Shown here: piece after piece, positions 12,895-24,304 of the stretch
How the letters are laid out: each line of letters opens with the position of its first letter
How positions within the stretch are numbered: the stretch's first letter is position 1
NCBI GenBank assembly: GCA_019914945.1
Contig: CM034100.1
Span: 6,957,209 to 7,021,208, forward strand
Length of the DNA: 64,000 nucleotides
Direction: 5' to 3'
Source of the DNA: Typha latifolia
Taxonomy: Eukaryota > Streptophyta > Magnoliopsida > Poales > Typhaceae
Notes under the pieces: model-generated
What the model saw: the letters and a program-made list of their open reading frames with translations, nothing else
Told to the model about the DNA's origin: nothing
The model's database searches: none
Made by a program: the position numbers and the translations under genes

Positions 12895-13115
12895 AATGGC
12901 TAATAAGCTTAATATTTTATTTTATAAACTTTCAGATATAATCGCTAAACTTATTAGAATTACTATCAAAATATAAAATATTAATATTATCAGTGTTTTA
13001 CTGACAACATCAGTGAAGCAGATCTTCTCCTGTACTAAATTTAGGGTTTAACATATTTTGATAAATAATAAATTAAAAAGTTCGGAAGAGGATTAGTTTG
13101 ATAAAAAAAAACTCC
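12600..13115. mobile_element. MITE, about 516 bp, GAGTTTTT termini
   Basis: Left end GAGTTTTTCACCAAACTA plus CACCTCTTCC matches, in inverse, the right end GGAAGAGGATTAGTTTGAT (13084-13102) followed by a poly-A run and ACTCC. The interior is AT-rich, non-coding and holds a (TA)n tract at 12862-12891. Flanks CTAAGCTC (left) and CAAAGCTC (right) may be an 8-bp target duplication with one mismatch, though two bases separate the right one from the end. The left terminus and nearby interior (CACTCCAAACTTAATA) recur in the shorter element at 23650-23840. Confidence 0.6.
12862..12891. repeat. (TA)n microsatellite
   Basis: About 30 bp of pure TA dinucleotides within the MITE. Confidence 0.9.
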
Positions 13116-15204
13116 CCAAAGCTCACCAACCAATTAATGCAGCATAGCTGGGCTGTGACAAGTTTTCGTATCAAGTGGTTGTGGAGGAAGGAATAATGAA
13201 TGATACTTCCATTCAAATGCATCTTTTATTAGTCATATATATATATATATATATTTTACCCACTGTAGTTATGCTAAACTTTTATTTACGTTACTTAACA
13301 TTTGATATTTAATTTTTAAACAAATCTGTGAATGAAAATTGCGAAAAATAATTACTATGTATAGGAATTAATTTCCTATGTTGCCCTAATTAAGTAGTAG
13401 TAAAGGAATCATATATTGTCACATTAGGTGGTTGTACATGCATGCATGGAATCAGAAGAGTTGTACTTCCATGTCACATGCATTCTTCCTTACATAATAA
13501 TATCTACCAAAAAAAAAAATCTATCCAAACAAAAGAATCAGAATACTTCTTCTTAAAAAAAAAATATATATATATATATATAACACAGTACTTTATCCAA
13601 AGAAGAAGAAGAAGAAGACAAATAATAAACATGGCACATAGTATTTGCATTTGGTTGCATTATCTTTGGTGTCCTTAAATGCAAATGGATCCCCTACTAT
13701 ACCGACCACCCAACAAAGACTCTTCTAGTGTTGTTGAAAGCTCCAAGAACACCACCACTGTGTCTGCCATGAGCTAGCATTCTTCTCTAATGAATACAGT
13801 AGATATGCAAAACCAGCCAAACTAGAGAACAGGGCTTGTCTTGAAGCTATGAATATGATAATATCATGTTGCATGACTCTGGAGTAAATATTGGAGAAGG
13901 GGGCACTTGTGCATAGTTTAGTGGGTGGAGAGCTTTCAAAGGGTACTTATTATTTCATTACTTTTAAATCGTGGGCTAACTATACTTACACCTCTGTAAA
14001 TTATTAAAAATATCTCAAGCAGCTCTTTCGTTTCGTTTCTATTAACTATATCAACAAAATAAGTCCAAATGAGGTATGTCGAAAAAGATAATAGTGAACT
14101 AGAAGACTAAATATAATGATTCCTTAACACATTTGAATTGTTATAATGCGTGAAGGAGTGTTAGATTGTAAATATGAGGAATACCATATTATATGAATTG
14201 TGGGTTCTCCATTTTGATGTTTCTAAGCTGCAATCTGTAATTTTCCTTTAGCTACTATGTAATCTTTTAATAAAAAAGATTAGATAGAAGTAATATCATA
14301 TATTTATCTATATTATTTTTTAGATACGGATGCAAATACTAGTAGTGATCTTTATTACCATGTTCTCTAATTACGAACACACATACATGTCGAATATGTA
14401 ATATATCTGTATTTGTTTTCTAAATCAATTTGTGATACTATTGAAATTTATATATAACATAGTAAATACATACAAAAAAATGGATTAGAGAATCATGTTA
14501 AAATACAAAAAAATATTTTAAAACAATATTTTAAAAATACTTTAAACTATATGGATATACCGGTATTGATTTAAATATTATTTATCAATCTATTCGTGTA
14601 GACTATCTGAATTAGATATAGAGATAAATTTAAATATCAAGATGCATAGACAAATCTTGAACCATATATTGAAAAAGCCAACACAAAATTTGATTTAATT
14701 CATATAGCATTCAACTCATTTTCATTCATACCACATTTTCATGTACTATATATTTTACTCTTGCCACGTAAGATATCATTATTCATTAATAGCATATAGA
14801 AGGACAATACTATGAACTAGTGACACTATTAATAAAATAGTAACTCTTTTACTTCTCTCTTGAATTTAAGAAGTCATGTGTTCAAATTTTGTAAATTATT
14901 GTGTCATAAATACCCTTTGAGTAGTTATTGTGTCATAAATAAATTTTTATTTTGTTACTATTGTCTCTAATAGATTTTAAGAACCTTCTATACAAGATCT
15001 AGTCTCCTCCTAAATTATTCACTAGTTTCTAATATGAATGCAAATTTTTCTTAACTGAAAATATTTAATCTTTTTAGTTCAATTCATGATTGCACGAGTT
15101 AATTAACCACATTATAAATCATGTTAAGCGAAAACAATATAATATATACAAAATTTAGAAAACACTACAGTTTTTCTTTTTTTGCAATATCAGAAGACAC
15201 ATTC
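13116..15204. other. No gene recognised; TA tracts
   Basis: AT-rich DNA with (TA)n tracts at 13234-13254 and 13564-13583 and an (AGA)n run near 13600. The small ORF over 13442-13678 is built largely on these tracts. No coding or RNA gene is supported. Confidence 0.45.
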
Positions 15205-15766
15205 GGAGCCGTTTTGGCAATAGGGTAAAGAAAAATTGGAATAGAGATAAAATGAGAACTTATCAAGGGATAAACGTAGTTTTTATCCTAACTTTTATTT
15301 ATGCGTTGGGTTGGAAAATGAGGATAAGTGTTGGACAAAATATGAGATAAGAATGATGTGTAGTTGTGATAATTAAGGCAATAGATAAAGATAAATTATC
15401 TTCTCATGATTAAGATGATAGATAAGAATAACAAGTCCACCTTATTTTGCTTTCGTAGTTGAATGTAAATAGTTTTTTTTTGTACAAAGATGGAACGGGT
15501 TCAAAATTAAAAATAAATTGTAATATTATTTTACAACTATTATATTATCTTCTCATGATTAATTTTAGAATTCTCTTGGCCAAAAATTAATTTGACTTAA
15601 TTCAAATAATTTGCATAATATATAAATACCATCACAAATAGCATCACAGATGAACATTTTATATCAAAATATTTTTACTATATATATTAAAAGGAAAATT
15701 AATTATTTTTATTTTGGGATAAAACAGTGAGATAATCCCCTTTTCTTATTCCAACCAAAACCTAGG
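15205..15766. mobile_element. Possible MITE with GTTTTGG/CCAAAAC ends
   Basis: The left end GGAGCCGTTTTGG and right end CCAAAACCTAGG are inverted, and subterminal sequence (GGGTAAAGAAAAATTGGAAT against CTTATTCC) is loosely complementary. The interior is non-coding. The right terminus overlaps a 151-bp direct repeat that flanks the adjacent LINE. Confidence 0.4.
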
Positions 15767-15896
15767 ATAATATTCTATATAGTTTACTACACATGAAAAA
15801 TTCATTTATGCGAAATCTTTACTAGTGAAAAATAAAGAAAACTAGCATAAACTTAAATTTCATAGAAAGATAATTAGAATGACACCATTTCCAAGC
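15746..15896. repeat. Left copy of about 150-bp direct repeat flanking the LINE
   Basis: Starts TTATTCCAACCAAAACCTAGG and ends at TTTCCAAGC. The matching copy is 18833-18982. Shared landmarks include ATATTCTATATAGT, AAATTCATTTAT and TTTACTAGTGAAAAATAAAG. The copies are clearly diverged by eye. They sit at the two ends of the LINE, as a long target-site duplication would. Confidence 0.8.
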
Positions 15897-16275
15897 AATT
15901 TTTTAATATGCATTACTACCAATTGCACTCAATAAACTACTAGTTATCTAACAAATAAATGGGCTTAAGTAGGTGGTATCTCCCACAAAATTCTTTTTAT
16001 AGCTTCATGAGTCAATACTCCAACAAATTTTGATTTTTTTTAAAGGGTCTAATGACCAAATTCCATTAGAAGGCTGGGTTACAATCAACGTCATAAGATG
16101 GCTCAGTCCATTCTTAGTAATACACTTACAAATAACTAGCCTAGCTAATCTGTGGACCTTAGTGTTATTACCTGCCCATAAAGCAAATTTTAATGGTGGA
16201 TTTAGTAGTAATTCACCTAGTACATTCGTCAACAATTGGCATAATGTCTTTATTATTTATTGTAGTTGTTAGATT

Positions 16276-16578
16276 GTTCTTATCCTTCTAGGAGTAGATC
16301 ATAACTATAGAACCATTCCAAGCTTTCAAACCATAGCCACACTACTCTACGACCATCTATCACCATCCTTGGTCCGCCATCCTCCGACGACCTCCGTAAT
16401 ATCGGATATTTACCGTCATATACCATTCTGACATTGCTCTACTATTTTATTTATATCTTTTCATTCCGACCTCCGATTTAGGTGAAACGAAAGCCATTAG
16501 AACCCTAACTCACGAGACTATCACTACCTATTATAAATTTTTTTATGTCCAAATTAGTCTAAATCTAGTTCGTAACAA
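16276..16578 (+). repeat. LTR fragment inside the LINE
   Basis: This plus-strand block contains CCATCCTCCGACGACCTCCG, a CTACTATTTTATTTATATC stretch and the end CTAGTTCGTAACA. It matches the LTR of the non-autonomous family at 58025-58596 and 59979-60546 (minus) and at 23841-24238 (plus). It lies between two RNase H pieces of the LINE, so it arrived after the LINE. Only part of the roughly 570-bp LTR is present and no target duplication is clear. Confidence 0.7.
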
Positions 16579-17059
16579 CAACCTTAACTACTATTTATAA
16601 ATAAGAGAAGATCCAACATTCTAACATTGACGCTAGCTTCTTGTACCGCCTCCAAGCTACAAAGAAGTGCTAGTGCCTCCCCATATAGAGAGCTTGGGTA
16701 GTCCAGGAAAAGCGCCTTGCAATTTGTGAAATAGTTTGGGAGGGAGATGATTAAAACTACCCACACCACCCTCGTGATCACCTTGCTAGATTGCATCCAC
16801 CTAGTTAACAACCCCAGCTTGGGACTTGCTGAAGAGATCTCCTCATGCAAGTGTTGCAGAAGCAGCTGAGGTAGGCTATCTAGCAAGTGGGTCCATGGCA
16901 ATCCCAACTCCACTTTAGCATAAACCTCTTTATGTTTGGTTCAGCAACCCTAAAGACTATGTCATTTCTAATTTCCAAATGACCCAAAGGAAGCTGAAAA
17001 CATAAGCCAAATGTTCACCACTGACATGATCCTTCAATGAAAGTATCCATGCATCTAGG

Positions 17060-17656
17060 CTAACCACTTGCATCCTCTAACTTCTGTCCAAGCCTTGAGT
17101 GGAACCAAACTGCTCTAGCAAACGGGCATTGAAACAACAAGTGCTCCACCATTTTTGCTTCAGACTTGCAAAAAGTACAACTAGGATCTAGCTCTCGAAT
17201 GCACTTGTTGATGACAGCTTTGATAGGAAGGGCTCCAACAAGAGCCCTCCATAGAAAGATTTTATATCCCCAAAAATGCTTTGAAAGACATTTTTGATCC
17301 GACGAGGAGGAGGAACTCTTCCAGCTTCCTTTAGAGAAAGTGCAGTAAGCCAACTTGCAAGTGAGAATCTCTAATGGGGTAGGCATCCAGATCACCTTAT
17401 CAGGCATGCACACGGTGACAAGATCTATACATTTACTTAGGATGTGTCTAGGGATATTAGGAGGGAACAAGCTTTTGATAAGATTTGAATTCCACTTAGA
17501 GCCTATTAACAAATCATGAACAATATGGATATTTCTAGGGAGGGATAGATCTGACATTTTTGTGTGAGGGAGCCAAGGGTCCTTCAAGATTTTGACCATG
17601 GTACCATCACCTATAGACCAACAGATACTATCCTTTAAAATGTCCTTTATTTTCAT
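17060..17656 (-). pseudogene. LINE reverse-transcriptase zinc-binding region (198 codons)
   Basis: The longest open frame of the LINE. It begins with the ICWSIGDGTMVKILKDPWLP block that in plant LINEs follows the reverse transcriptase. It contains KIFLWRALVGALPIK and the Cys/His cluster CTFCKSEAKMVEHLLFQCP. This is the zf-RVT family. Upstream and downstream parts lie in other frames, so no functional polyprotein is made. Confidence 0.85.
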
Positions 17657-18832
17657 CGTTGCAGCTCAAGTCCAAGAAGATCTTTGGCTAGCCTTTGCTT
17701 TCCAGAAGAGGACCTACAAAAATATTTGGCTTTGAGAAGTGGTGCCTGTTGAAGGACTTGCTGGTTTACACACTAGTCACCAAGCTAACTTGAGGACTAG
17801 ACTTTTGTTGATGGGCTCGGGAGAGCGCACGCCTAATCCTCCATTAGTGAGAGGGCGACCAATTTGGTTTCATCTTCTGAAATAGATGTGAGAACTTCCC
17901 AATTATAACCCCACTAGGAGTTGCACATTAGGCACTGGAAAGATTGGAAAATGCACGCATTTAATCCGTTTGGTCCCGGCGCCTTGTCTGGGCCCAAGCT
18001 TTTGAGCACCGCTTCAATCTTGTCATCTGAGGGGGCGTCATTTAGTTTGTCGGCATCACTAACTAGTACACAAGGGATAGAGTTTATCATGTCAAAGCAC
18101 ATTTTGGTAAGAGGGGAGAGGGTTAACTGAAGTGAAAAGCTTCTTAAAATACAAGTGGAAAAGCCTCTTTGATCCTCTCCGAATAGTGCATCCAGATTTC
18201 AGAGTCCAACTTAAGAGAGTGAATAGAGTTCCTTCTCTTCCTCGCAGTCACAAAGCATGTAAGAATTTGCTATTGTGATCTCCCGCTTTAAGGCAGTCTA
18301 CCCTTGATCTTTGTTTGCGGTAGACTTCAAGTTTAAGATAGATGGCGACTTCTAATAATCTTCTCCTTTAGCCATCATTACCTAGATTAGGACTACCTTG
18401 AAGTTGAGTGAGTTCACCCTTCAACTTCCTAATACTCTCGGTCAAACAACTTGCATGTGTACTTGCCCATCCCTTGATCACTTTTGTGAGTGATGTAAGG
18501 TTGGCCTAGAGAGACCAAACATGCGAATATTGATCGCTCCATGAAGCCTTGCAGTGCTCGAGATAGCCTACAATACTGAACCACCAGTTCTCCATACTAA
18601 AACATTTAGAATGCTTTCTACCGGTCGGGATGAAGTTGAAAAGAAGAGAGTTATGGTCCGATGCGATAGTATGTAGGTAAGTGAAGAATCCGAGCCAAAG
18701 AGAAGAGATAGCTCCATGAAGGTGAGGCTAAGGCACAGTCGAGACATGCTCGGACCAATCTGTCTCCCACCCTTCTATTAGACTAAGTATAAGTTGGCCC
18801 AGATCAACCTAAGTCCATGATTAGTGATTTTT

Positions 18833-18982
18833 TTATCCCAACCAAAACTTAGGAAAATATTCTATATAGTACACTGCACATGGAAAATTCATTTATACAA
18901 ACCTTTACTAGTGAAAAATAAAGAAAATTAGCATGAATGCAAATATGATTGGAAGAGAATTAGAATGACACAATTTTCAAGC
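18833..18982. repeat. Right copy of about 150-bp direct repeat flanking the LINE
   Basis: Partner of 15746-15896, starting TTATCCCAACCAAAAC and ending TTTTCAAGC. It begins where recognisable LINE 5' sequence ends. Confidence 0.8.
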
Positions 18983-19440
18983 TTTTTGTGCTTAAGCTTT
19001 TTGTCATCGGTTAGAAGGAGTTTGAGATTATAATAGGTTAGAAAAAATGAGATAAAATTTCTTTTTTCAAAATATATAAAATAGTTTTCACTAGATAGAG
19101 AGAGAGCTAGTTAAAAAACATCAATTTTTTCATATCTTGTTAAGCATACGAGATCTCCATGTGTTTAATCTAGGGAGATTCTTAAAATTGTTGGAAGAGT
19201 AATTATGATATTTTTTTTAAAAAAATTAGGTGCAGTTGCAAAGAAAAATTAAAATGAATATTAATTTATAGTGAACATCGCGCTCTTTTATCCATGCAAT
19301 GTTTGATATTTCGAGGCGAGTGAAGTAATTTACGATTCTGTAGGAGCGATTAGTCAAAAGCTAAGAACGAACCCCACAACTCCAAAGTCCAACCCACGAT
19401 GACGGAACTACACAGAATCCAATCCAAGCCCCCCGCCCTC
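18983..19440. other. Upstream region of the receptor-kinase gene
   Basis: AT-rich non-coding DNA between the LINE and the gene. It turns C-rich after about 19360. No transposon ends or further genes were recognised. Distal promoter elements may lie here, but none can be assigned. Confidence 0.5.
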
Positions 19441-19629
19441 GTTTTTAAAACCTCCCCCACTCCATCCCCCCCCTCTATCCCTCATCACTCACTGCGATAA
19501 TAACTACTCACCTCGTCCTCACCCCCCACTTGCTCTCTCCCCACGCCTTCCAATCTCTTCCACTCAACTCCAATCTTCCTCCCACCACCACTTTCCAATG
19601 AGACGTTCGAACCTCTGCTGATCACCACC
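19441..19629 (+). promoter_or_regulatory. Putative core promoter and CT-rich 5' leader
   Basis: A TATA-like TTTTTAAAA lies at 19442-19450, followed by a strongly pyrimidine-rich stretch (CCTCCCCC, CTCTATCCCTCATC) that runs to the start codon, as in many plant leaders. Transcription would start around 19470-19490 if that box is used; this is inference. The leader holds one upstream ATG (19598). Confidence 0.45.
19598..19621 (+). promoter_or_regulatory. Upstream ORF of 7 codons
   Basis: ATG at 19598-19600 is followed by six sense codons and TGA at 19619-19621, encoding MRRSNLC. It ends 8 bp before the main ATG and lies in a different frame. It has A at -3 relative to nothing conserved that I can judge, so its effect on translation is unknown; such close uORFs can reduce initiation at the main start. 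Confidence 0.55.
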
Positions 19630-22600
19630 ATGAGAGCTCTCATCCTCCTCTCCCTCGTCCTCTCCCTCACCACCCCTTATCTGTCCCTCTCCCTAAACCA
19701 AGAAGGCCTCTACCTCCTCGACGCCAAGCTCCACCTCGACGTCCCGTCGGAGTCCCTCTCCGATTGGAACTCCCGCGACCCCACCCCGTGCAACTGGACC
19801 GGCGTTTCTTGCTCCTCCTCTTCTGCCTCCGTGACCTCCGTCGACCTCGCGATCCTCAACCTCCGCGGCCCTTTCCCTCCCTCTCTCTGCCGCCTCCCCA
19901 ACCTCTCCTTCCTCTCCCTCTCCCTCAACTACATCAACTCCTCCCTCTCTCCTTCCTCCCTCTCATCCTGCCTCTCCCTCACCCACCTCGACCTTTCCCA
20001 GAACCTCCTCGTCGGCCCTCTTCCCTCCTCCCTTGCTAGCCTGCCTTCCCTTCTCTATCTCGACCTCGGTGGGAATAACTTCTCCGGTGTCATCCCTCCT
20101 TCGTTTGCTCAGTTTCCTAAAATACAAGTCCTGTCTCTTGTCGCTAACCTTCTCTCGGGTCCGGTTCCTTCCTTTCTCGGCAATCTCATCACCCTTCGCC
20201 AGTTGAATCTCTCATACAATCCTTTCACTCCCGGAGTTATACCTGATTCTTTGGGTAATTTGTCGTCATTGCAAGTGCTCTGGCTCGCCGATTGCAACCT
20301 CGTCGGCTCGATTCCGGCGTCTCTCGGCCGTCTTTCTAATCTCACCGACCTCGACCTCTCAACGAATGATCTCACCGGAGATATTCCTGACTCCATCACT
20401 CATCTCTCCAGTATCGTCCAGATCGAGTTGTATAACAACTCACTCTCCGGGAGAATTCCGGCAGGGTTTTCGAAGCTCTCGTCGCTTCGCCGGATTGATG
20501 CCTCGATGAACCGCCTCAAAGGGCCGATGCCGGAGGACTTGTTCGACGCGCCGGTATTGGAGAGCGTCCACCTCTACTCCAACGATCTTGCCGGACCCAT
20601 CCCGGCCGGCGTCGGGCGCTCGTCGTCGCTGATGGATCTCCGGCTCTTCGCTAATAGGCTCAATGGATCGATTCCGGCTGATCTGGGGATGAAAGCACCG
20701 CTCGTTATTGTCGATCTCTCGACGAACTCTCTCTCCGGGGCCATCCCGGCTGGCATCTGCGAGCGCGGCGTGCTGGAGGAGCTCCTCTTGCTTGATAATT
20801 TCCTCTCCAGTGATCTACCGCGAGGCCTCGGCCGATGCCGAACGTTGACGCGTGTCCGACTGGGCAATAACCGGCTAGCCGGCGAGGTCCCCGACGGCCT
20901 ATGGGGACTCCCTCACCTCTTCCTCCTCGAGCTCAGCGGCAACTCTTTATCTGGCGGAATCTCCCCTGTCATCTCCGCCGCGGCCAATCTCTCCAAGCTG
21001 CTTATTTCCGACAACCAGTTTACCGGCGGCATCCCGTCGGAAATGGGAATGCTATCAAAGCTATACGAATTCGACGCCGCCAATAACAGGCTCACTGGCC
21101 CGCTCCCTGCTTCGCTCGGTGGCTTGTCGGAGCTCGGCCAGCTTGACCTCCACAACAATTCGCTCTCCGGGACGCTACTCCGAGGAATCCAGAACTGGAA
21201 GAAGCTCAGCCAGTTGAATCTCGCAGACAACGATTTCACCGGCGGGATACCCCCGGAGCTCGGCGATCTTCCGGTTCTCAACTACCTTGATCTCTCGGGC
21301 AACATCCTCAGTGGGGAGATCCCAATCCAATTGCAGAACCTGAAGCTCAACCAGTTCAACGTATCGAACAATCAACTCTCGGGCGCTCTTCCGCCGCTCT
21401 TCGCGACGGAGACCTACCGCGACAGCTTCTTGGGCAACCCTGGCCTCTGCGGTGATCTCGCCTGGCTGTGCCCTGCTTCAAGATCCGGCTCGACAGATCG
21501 ACACAATCTCGTTTGGCTTCTCCGAGCGATCTTCATCCTCGCGGCGCTAGTCTTGCTCGTCGGAGTCGCCTGGTTCTATTGGAGATACCGGAGCTTCAAG
21601 AAGGCCAAGCTCAGAGTAGACAAGTCTAAATGGGCACTGACATCATTCCACAAACTGGGCTTCAGTGAGTATGATATCTTGGACGGCCTTGACGAGGACA
21701 ATGTCATAGGCACCGGTGCCTCCGGTAAGGTCTACAAGGCTGTCCTCAGCAACGGGGATGTCGTCGCGGTGAAGAAGCTATGGGGTTCGTCGAGAAAGGA
21801 TGACGTAGACGATGGCTTCGAAACAGAGGTGGCAACTCTAGGGAAGATAAGGCACAAGAACATTGTCAAGCTGTGGTGCTGCTGCAAGAACAAGGACTGC
21901 AAGCTTCTGGTGTATGAGTACATGCCTAATGGGAGCTTGGGTGATTTTTTGCATAGTAGCAAGGCAGGGCTTTTGGGTTGGCCGGCGAGGTACAAGATCG
22001 CATTGGATGCCGCGGAGGGGCTCTCTTACCTGCACCACGACTGTGTGCCGCCGATCGTTCACAGGGATGTGAAGTCTAACAATATCTTGTTGGATGGTGA
22101 GTTTGGGGCTAGAGTTGCAGATTTTGGGGTTGCCAAGGCGGTTGAGGTGATGGGGAAAGGGGCTAAATCTATGTCAGTGATAGCAGGTTCTTGTGGATAT
22201 ATCGCTCCAGGTTAGTGTTCTCTTCAAAATTGCTAGACCTTGTATGTGATGTTTGATCTAGAGGAACTAGTGGAAGGATAACATAACATCTGCAATCTCT
22301 TCTAACCCTGCCGATTATGTTATTTAGATTGAAGTACCAGTTCCATCATGTTCTGAGGCTTATTATGAATGAATGCTCAACCACAATAATTCTCTCTCGG
22401 ATAAAACTTAGTTAATCCATCATGTTTCCATGTTAATAAGTAGACGAATCCAAAAAATCCTTCACAAGACTTTGGCTTTATCCCATCTTATTCGATCTCA
22501 CTGTTCTGTCGATTGGAATTTGGCCCATTTTTTCGTGTTGATCACAGCTACGTACTTATTAGTTTCTATTATAAATTGAACTGATTTATTCCTTATTTCT

Positions 22601-23027
22601 TTCTGCAGAGTATGCATACACTCTTCGCGTGAATGAGAAGAGTGACATATATAGTTTCGGAGTAGTTATTCTTGAGCTTGTGACAGGGAGACTCCCTGTA
22701 GACCCTGAGTTTGGAGAGAAGGACTTGGTGAAGTGGGTATCAAGCTCAATTGATCAGAAGGGAGATGAGTATGTGATTGACCCAAAGCTTGATATATGTT
22801 TCAAGGAGGAGATCATCAAGGTACTCAACGTTGGTTTACTCTGCACCAGCTCCCTCCCGATCAACCGGCCTTCGATGAGGAGAGTAGTAAAGATGCTGCA
22901 AGAAGTGTCTGCCGATCAAAACAAGCCCAAGCCTGAGAAGAAGAAGGATGGCAAGCTGTCCCCTTATTACTATGAAAATTCTTCTGATCAAGGAAGTATC
23001 ATTTGCGACGACACTTCGAGATCGTGA
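19630..23027 (+). CDS. HSL1: HAESA-like LRR receptor kinase, join(19630..22210,22609..23027)
   Basis: Splicing the two exons gives 999 residues plus TGA, the usual HAESA/HSL1 length. The order is signal peptide (about 1-22), Cys pair C54/C61, about 21-22 LRRs (about 67-600), Cys pair C607/C614, membrane helix (about 627-651) with a basic stop-transfer, and kinase domain. Kinase motifs are intact: GTGASG loop 694-699, K715, HRD 811-813, DFG 831-833 and APE 859-861, so it is an RD kinase. LRR 15 carries R408-V-R410, the RxR pair that in HAESA contacts the peptide C-terminus. The C-terminal SDQGSI tail and VDPEFGEKDLVKWV favour HSL1 over HAE. By family it is a plasma-membrane co-receptor-dependent receptor for IDA/IDL-type peptides acting in abscission, cell separation and related growth control. 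The ATG lies in ACCACCATG just before the signal peptide. Confidence 0.95.
22211..22608 (+). other. Intron of the receptor-kinase gene, 398 bp, phase 1
   Basis: The donor CCAG|GTTAGT at 22211 and acceptor TTTCTTTCTGCAG|AG ending at 22608 split the Glu codon of the APE motif (G|AG). Joining restores GYIAPEYAYTLRVNEKSD without a frame change. The intron is AT-rich with a pyrimidine tract before the AG, unlike the GC-rich exon 1. Confidence 0.95.
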
Positions 23028-23649
23028 TTATGCGAATGAGGAAGCCTTTTAATTTCCCCCTACCATGGTTTCTGAATCTACTCATCTTGCTTAGAAGTAT
23101 TAAGCAAATGTCTACAGCAAGATGTGTATGGATTCTGCTTGTGTTACTTAATGATTTTATCAAAGGAAAAGTTTTAATGATGTCGATCATCTACTAATTG
23201 CTATCTCTTTCCCTTAGTTTGTACTGTACTGGCAACTGTTTCTTTGCGGCATCCTTGGTGATGGATTACTTGTCTGAGTCCTTGAATGGATACCATTGCC
23301 AGATTTAAGAGGTAACTGCAGTCAAGTAGTCTTTGTCCTTTCAAGTCTAGTGAGTGGTAAGACAGCTAGCTGCGCTGTGGGCCTTCTTGATAGCAATTTC
23401 TGAAGTAAATGATGGGTTCTCAATTTTGACTTGTAATCTTTGTGCATGTGCAGATGTCTTTATTTCCAAATAATTCTTGCTGCATAATGCGGTGAATCTT
23501 TTCAAGGCCTGTAATTTTTGTTTTCTTTTGGTCTCGAATGTCTGTGTTCCCTGACTGTGTTCCCTGGTAGATATTGTACCGAAAAAAAAATATTGTACTG
23601 AAATATGAAAGGTAATAAAAAGATTTGGTCCAAAGTAAATTGATGGGTA
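23028..23649 (+). other. 3' UTR and downstream flank
   Basis: Non-coding, T-rich sequence follows the TGA at 23025-23027. An AATAAA lies at 23614-23619 and TTGTAAT phrases near 23431 could serve as upstream polyadenylation signals. The transcript end cannot be fixed from sequence alone. Confidence 0.5.
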
Positions 23650-23840
23650 GGGAGCTTTAGACCAAACTAGCCTCTTCTAAATTTTATTTACTGAAATTTA
23701 CCACACTTCAAACTTAATATTGGTTTGTTTTATTCTGTCAGTAAAATATTAAACTCATCAGTATTTTATTTTTAAATAGAAATATTAAAAAAATTAGAGA
23801 ATTTAAAATTAAAATTTGGAGGAGCTATGTCTCTACTCCT
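23650..23840. mobile_element. Short MITE related to 12600-13115
   Basis: The left end GGGAGCTTTAGACCAAACTA plus GCCTCTTCTAAATTTT resembles the termini of the 12600 element. The right end is a degenerate inverse (AAATTTGGAGGAGCTATGTC..CTCC). The interior shares CACTTCAAACTTAATATT and CAGTATTTTATTTTTAAAT-like blocks with it. At about 190 bp it looks like an internally deleted member. It lies about 620 bp past the receptor-kinase stop codon. Confidence 0.55.
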
Positions 23841-24304
23841 ATAACCTATAAAAAGGAGTAGTTAATGTTTATTTGGATGATTATGAGATGATGGAATGAA
23901 TATTATTTTAAGTTAATTTTATCATCCTGCATTTAATGTTTAATCATAGTCATTTATTTTAATAGAAATATATATTACCTATAAACTCTAACTCTACCTC
24001 TAATACGGTCGACCTCCACCGTCTCACTGCCGTCTGCCACCCTCCGACGACCGTCGCAATATTGGTATTCTCATTTTTATCTTATTTCGACCTTTTCCTA
24101 CTATTTTATTAATTGATTTTCACGTTGATATTGGAATCACTTCATTCTAAAGCTATTAGTTCTGAGACTCATAAAGTTACCATTCATAAAAGTTTTAGAA
24201 TTATCCTATGAACGAATTGTTCGAGATCTGGTTCATTATAGTGGTATTAGAGCCTTGTTTCTCAACCGATAGTGAACACGTGATCCAAAGCTAACCCAAG
24301 AGAG

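Larger units (their letters stand above)
15897..18832 (-). mobile_element. Degenerate LINE with RNase H domain
   Basis: Read on the minus strand, the order is that of a plant non-LTR retrotransposon: an endonuclease tail with SDHN (about 18650), a QRSRVDCLKAGDHNSKF-like linker (about 18250-18310), the start of the reverse transcriptase (LGPDKAPGPNGL, about 17950-18000), a GGLGVRSPEPINKSL segment (about 17800-17880), a zinc-binding region with C..C..H..C (ELDPSCTFCKSEAKMVEHLL, about 17130-17210) and RNase H pieces (EALALLCSLEAVQEA near 16650; VHRLARLVICK near 16130). The reverse-transcriptase palm is missing and frames are broken. A foreign LTR fragment interrupts the RNase H region. The left edge shows a T-run consistent with a minus-strand 3' tail. 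Confidence 0.85.

Noticed and set aside
19710..21375. Long ORFs on the minus strand and in other frames across exon 1 of the receptor kinase
   Set aside because: They are shadows of a GC-rich coding exon with biased codon use; the plus-strand frame has a complete domain set and correct splice junction.
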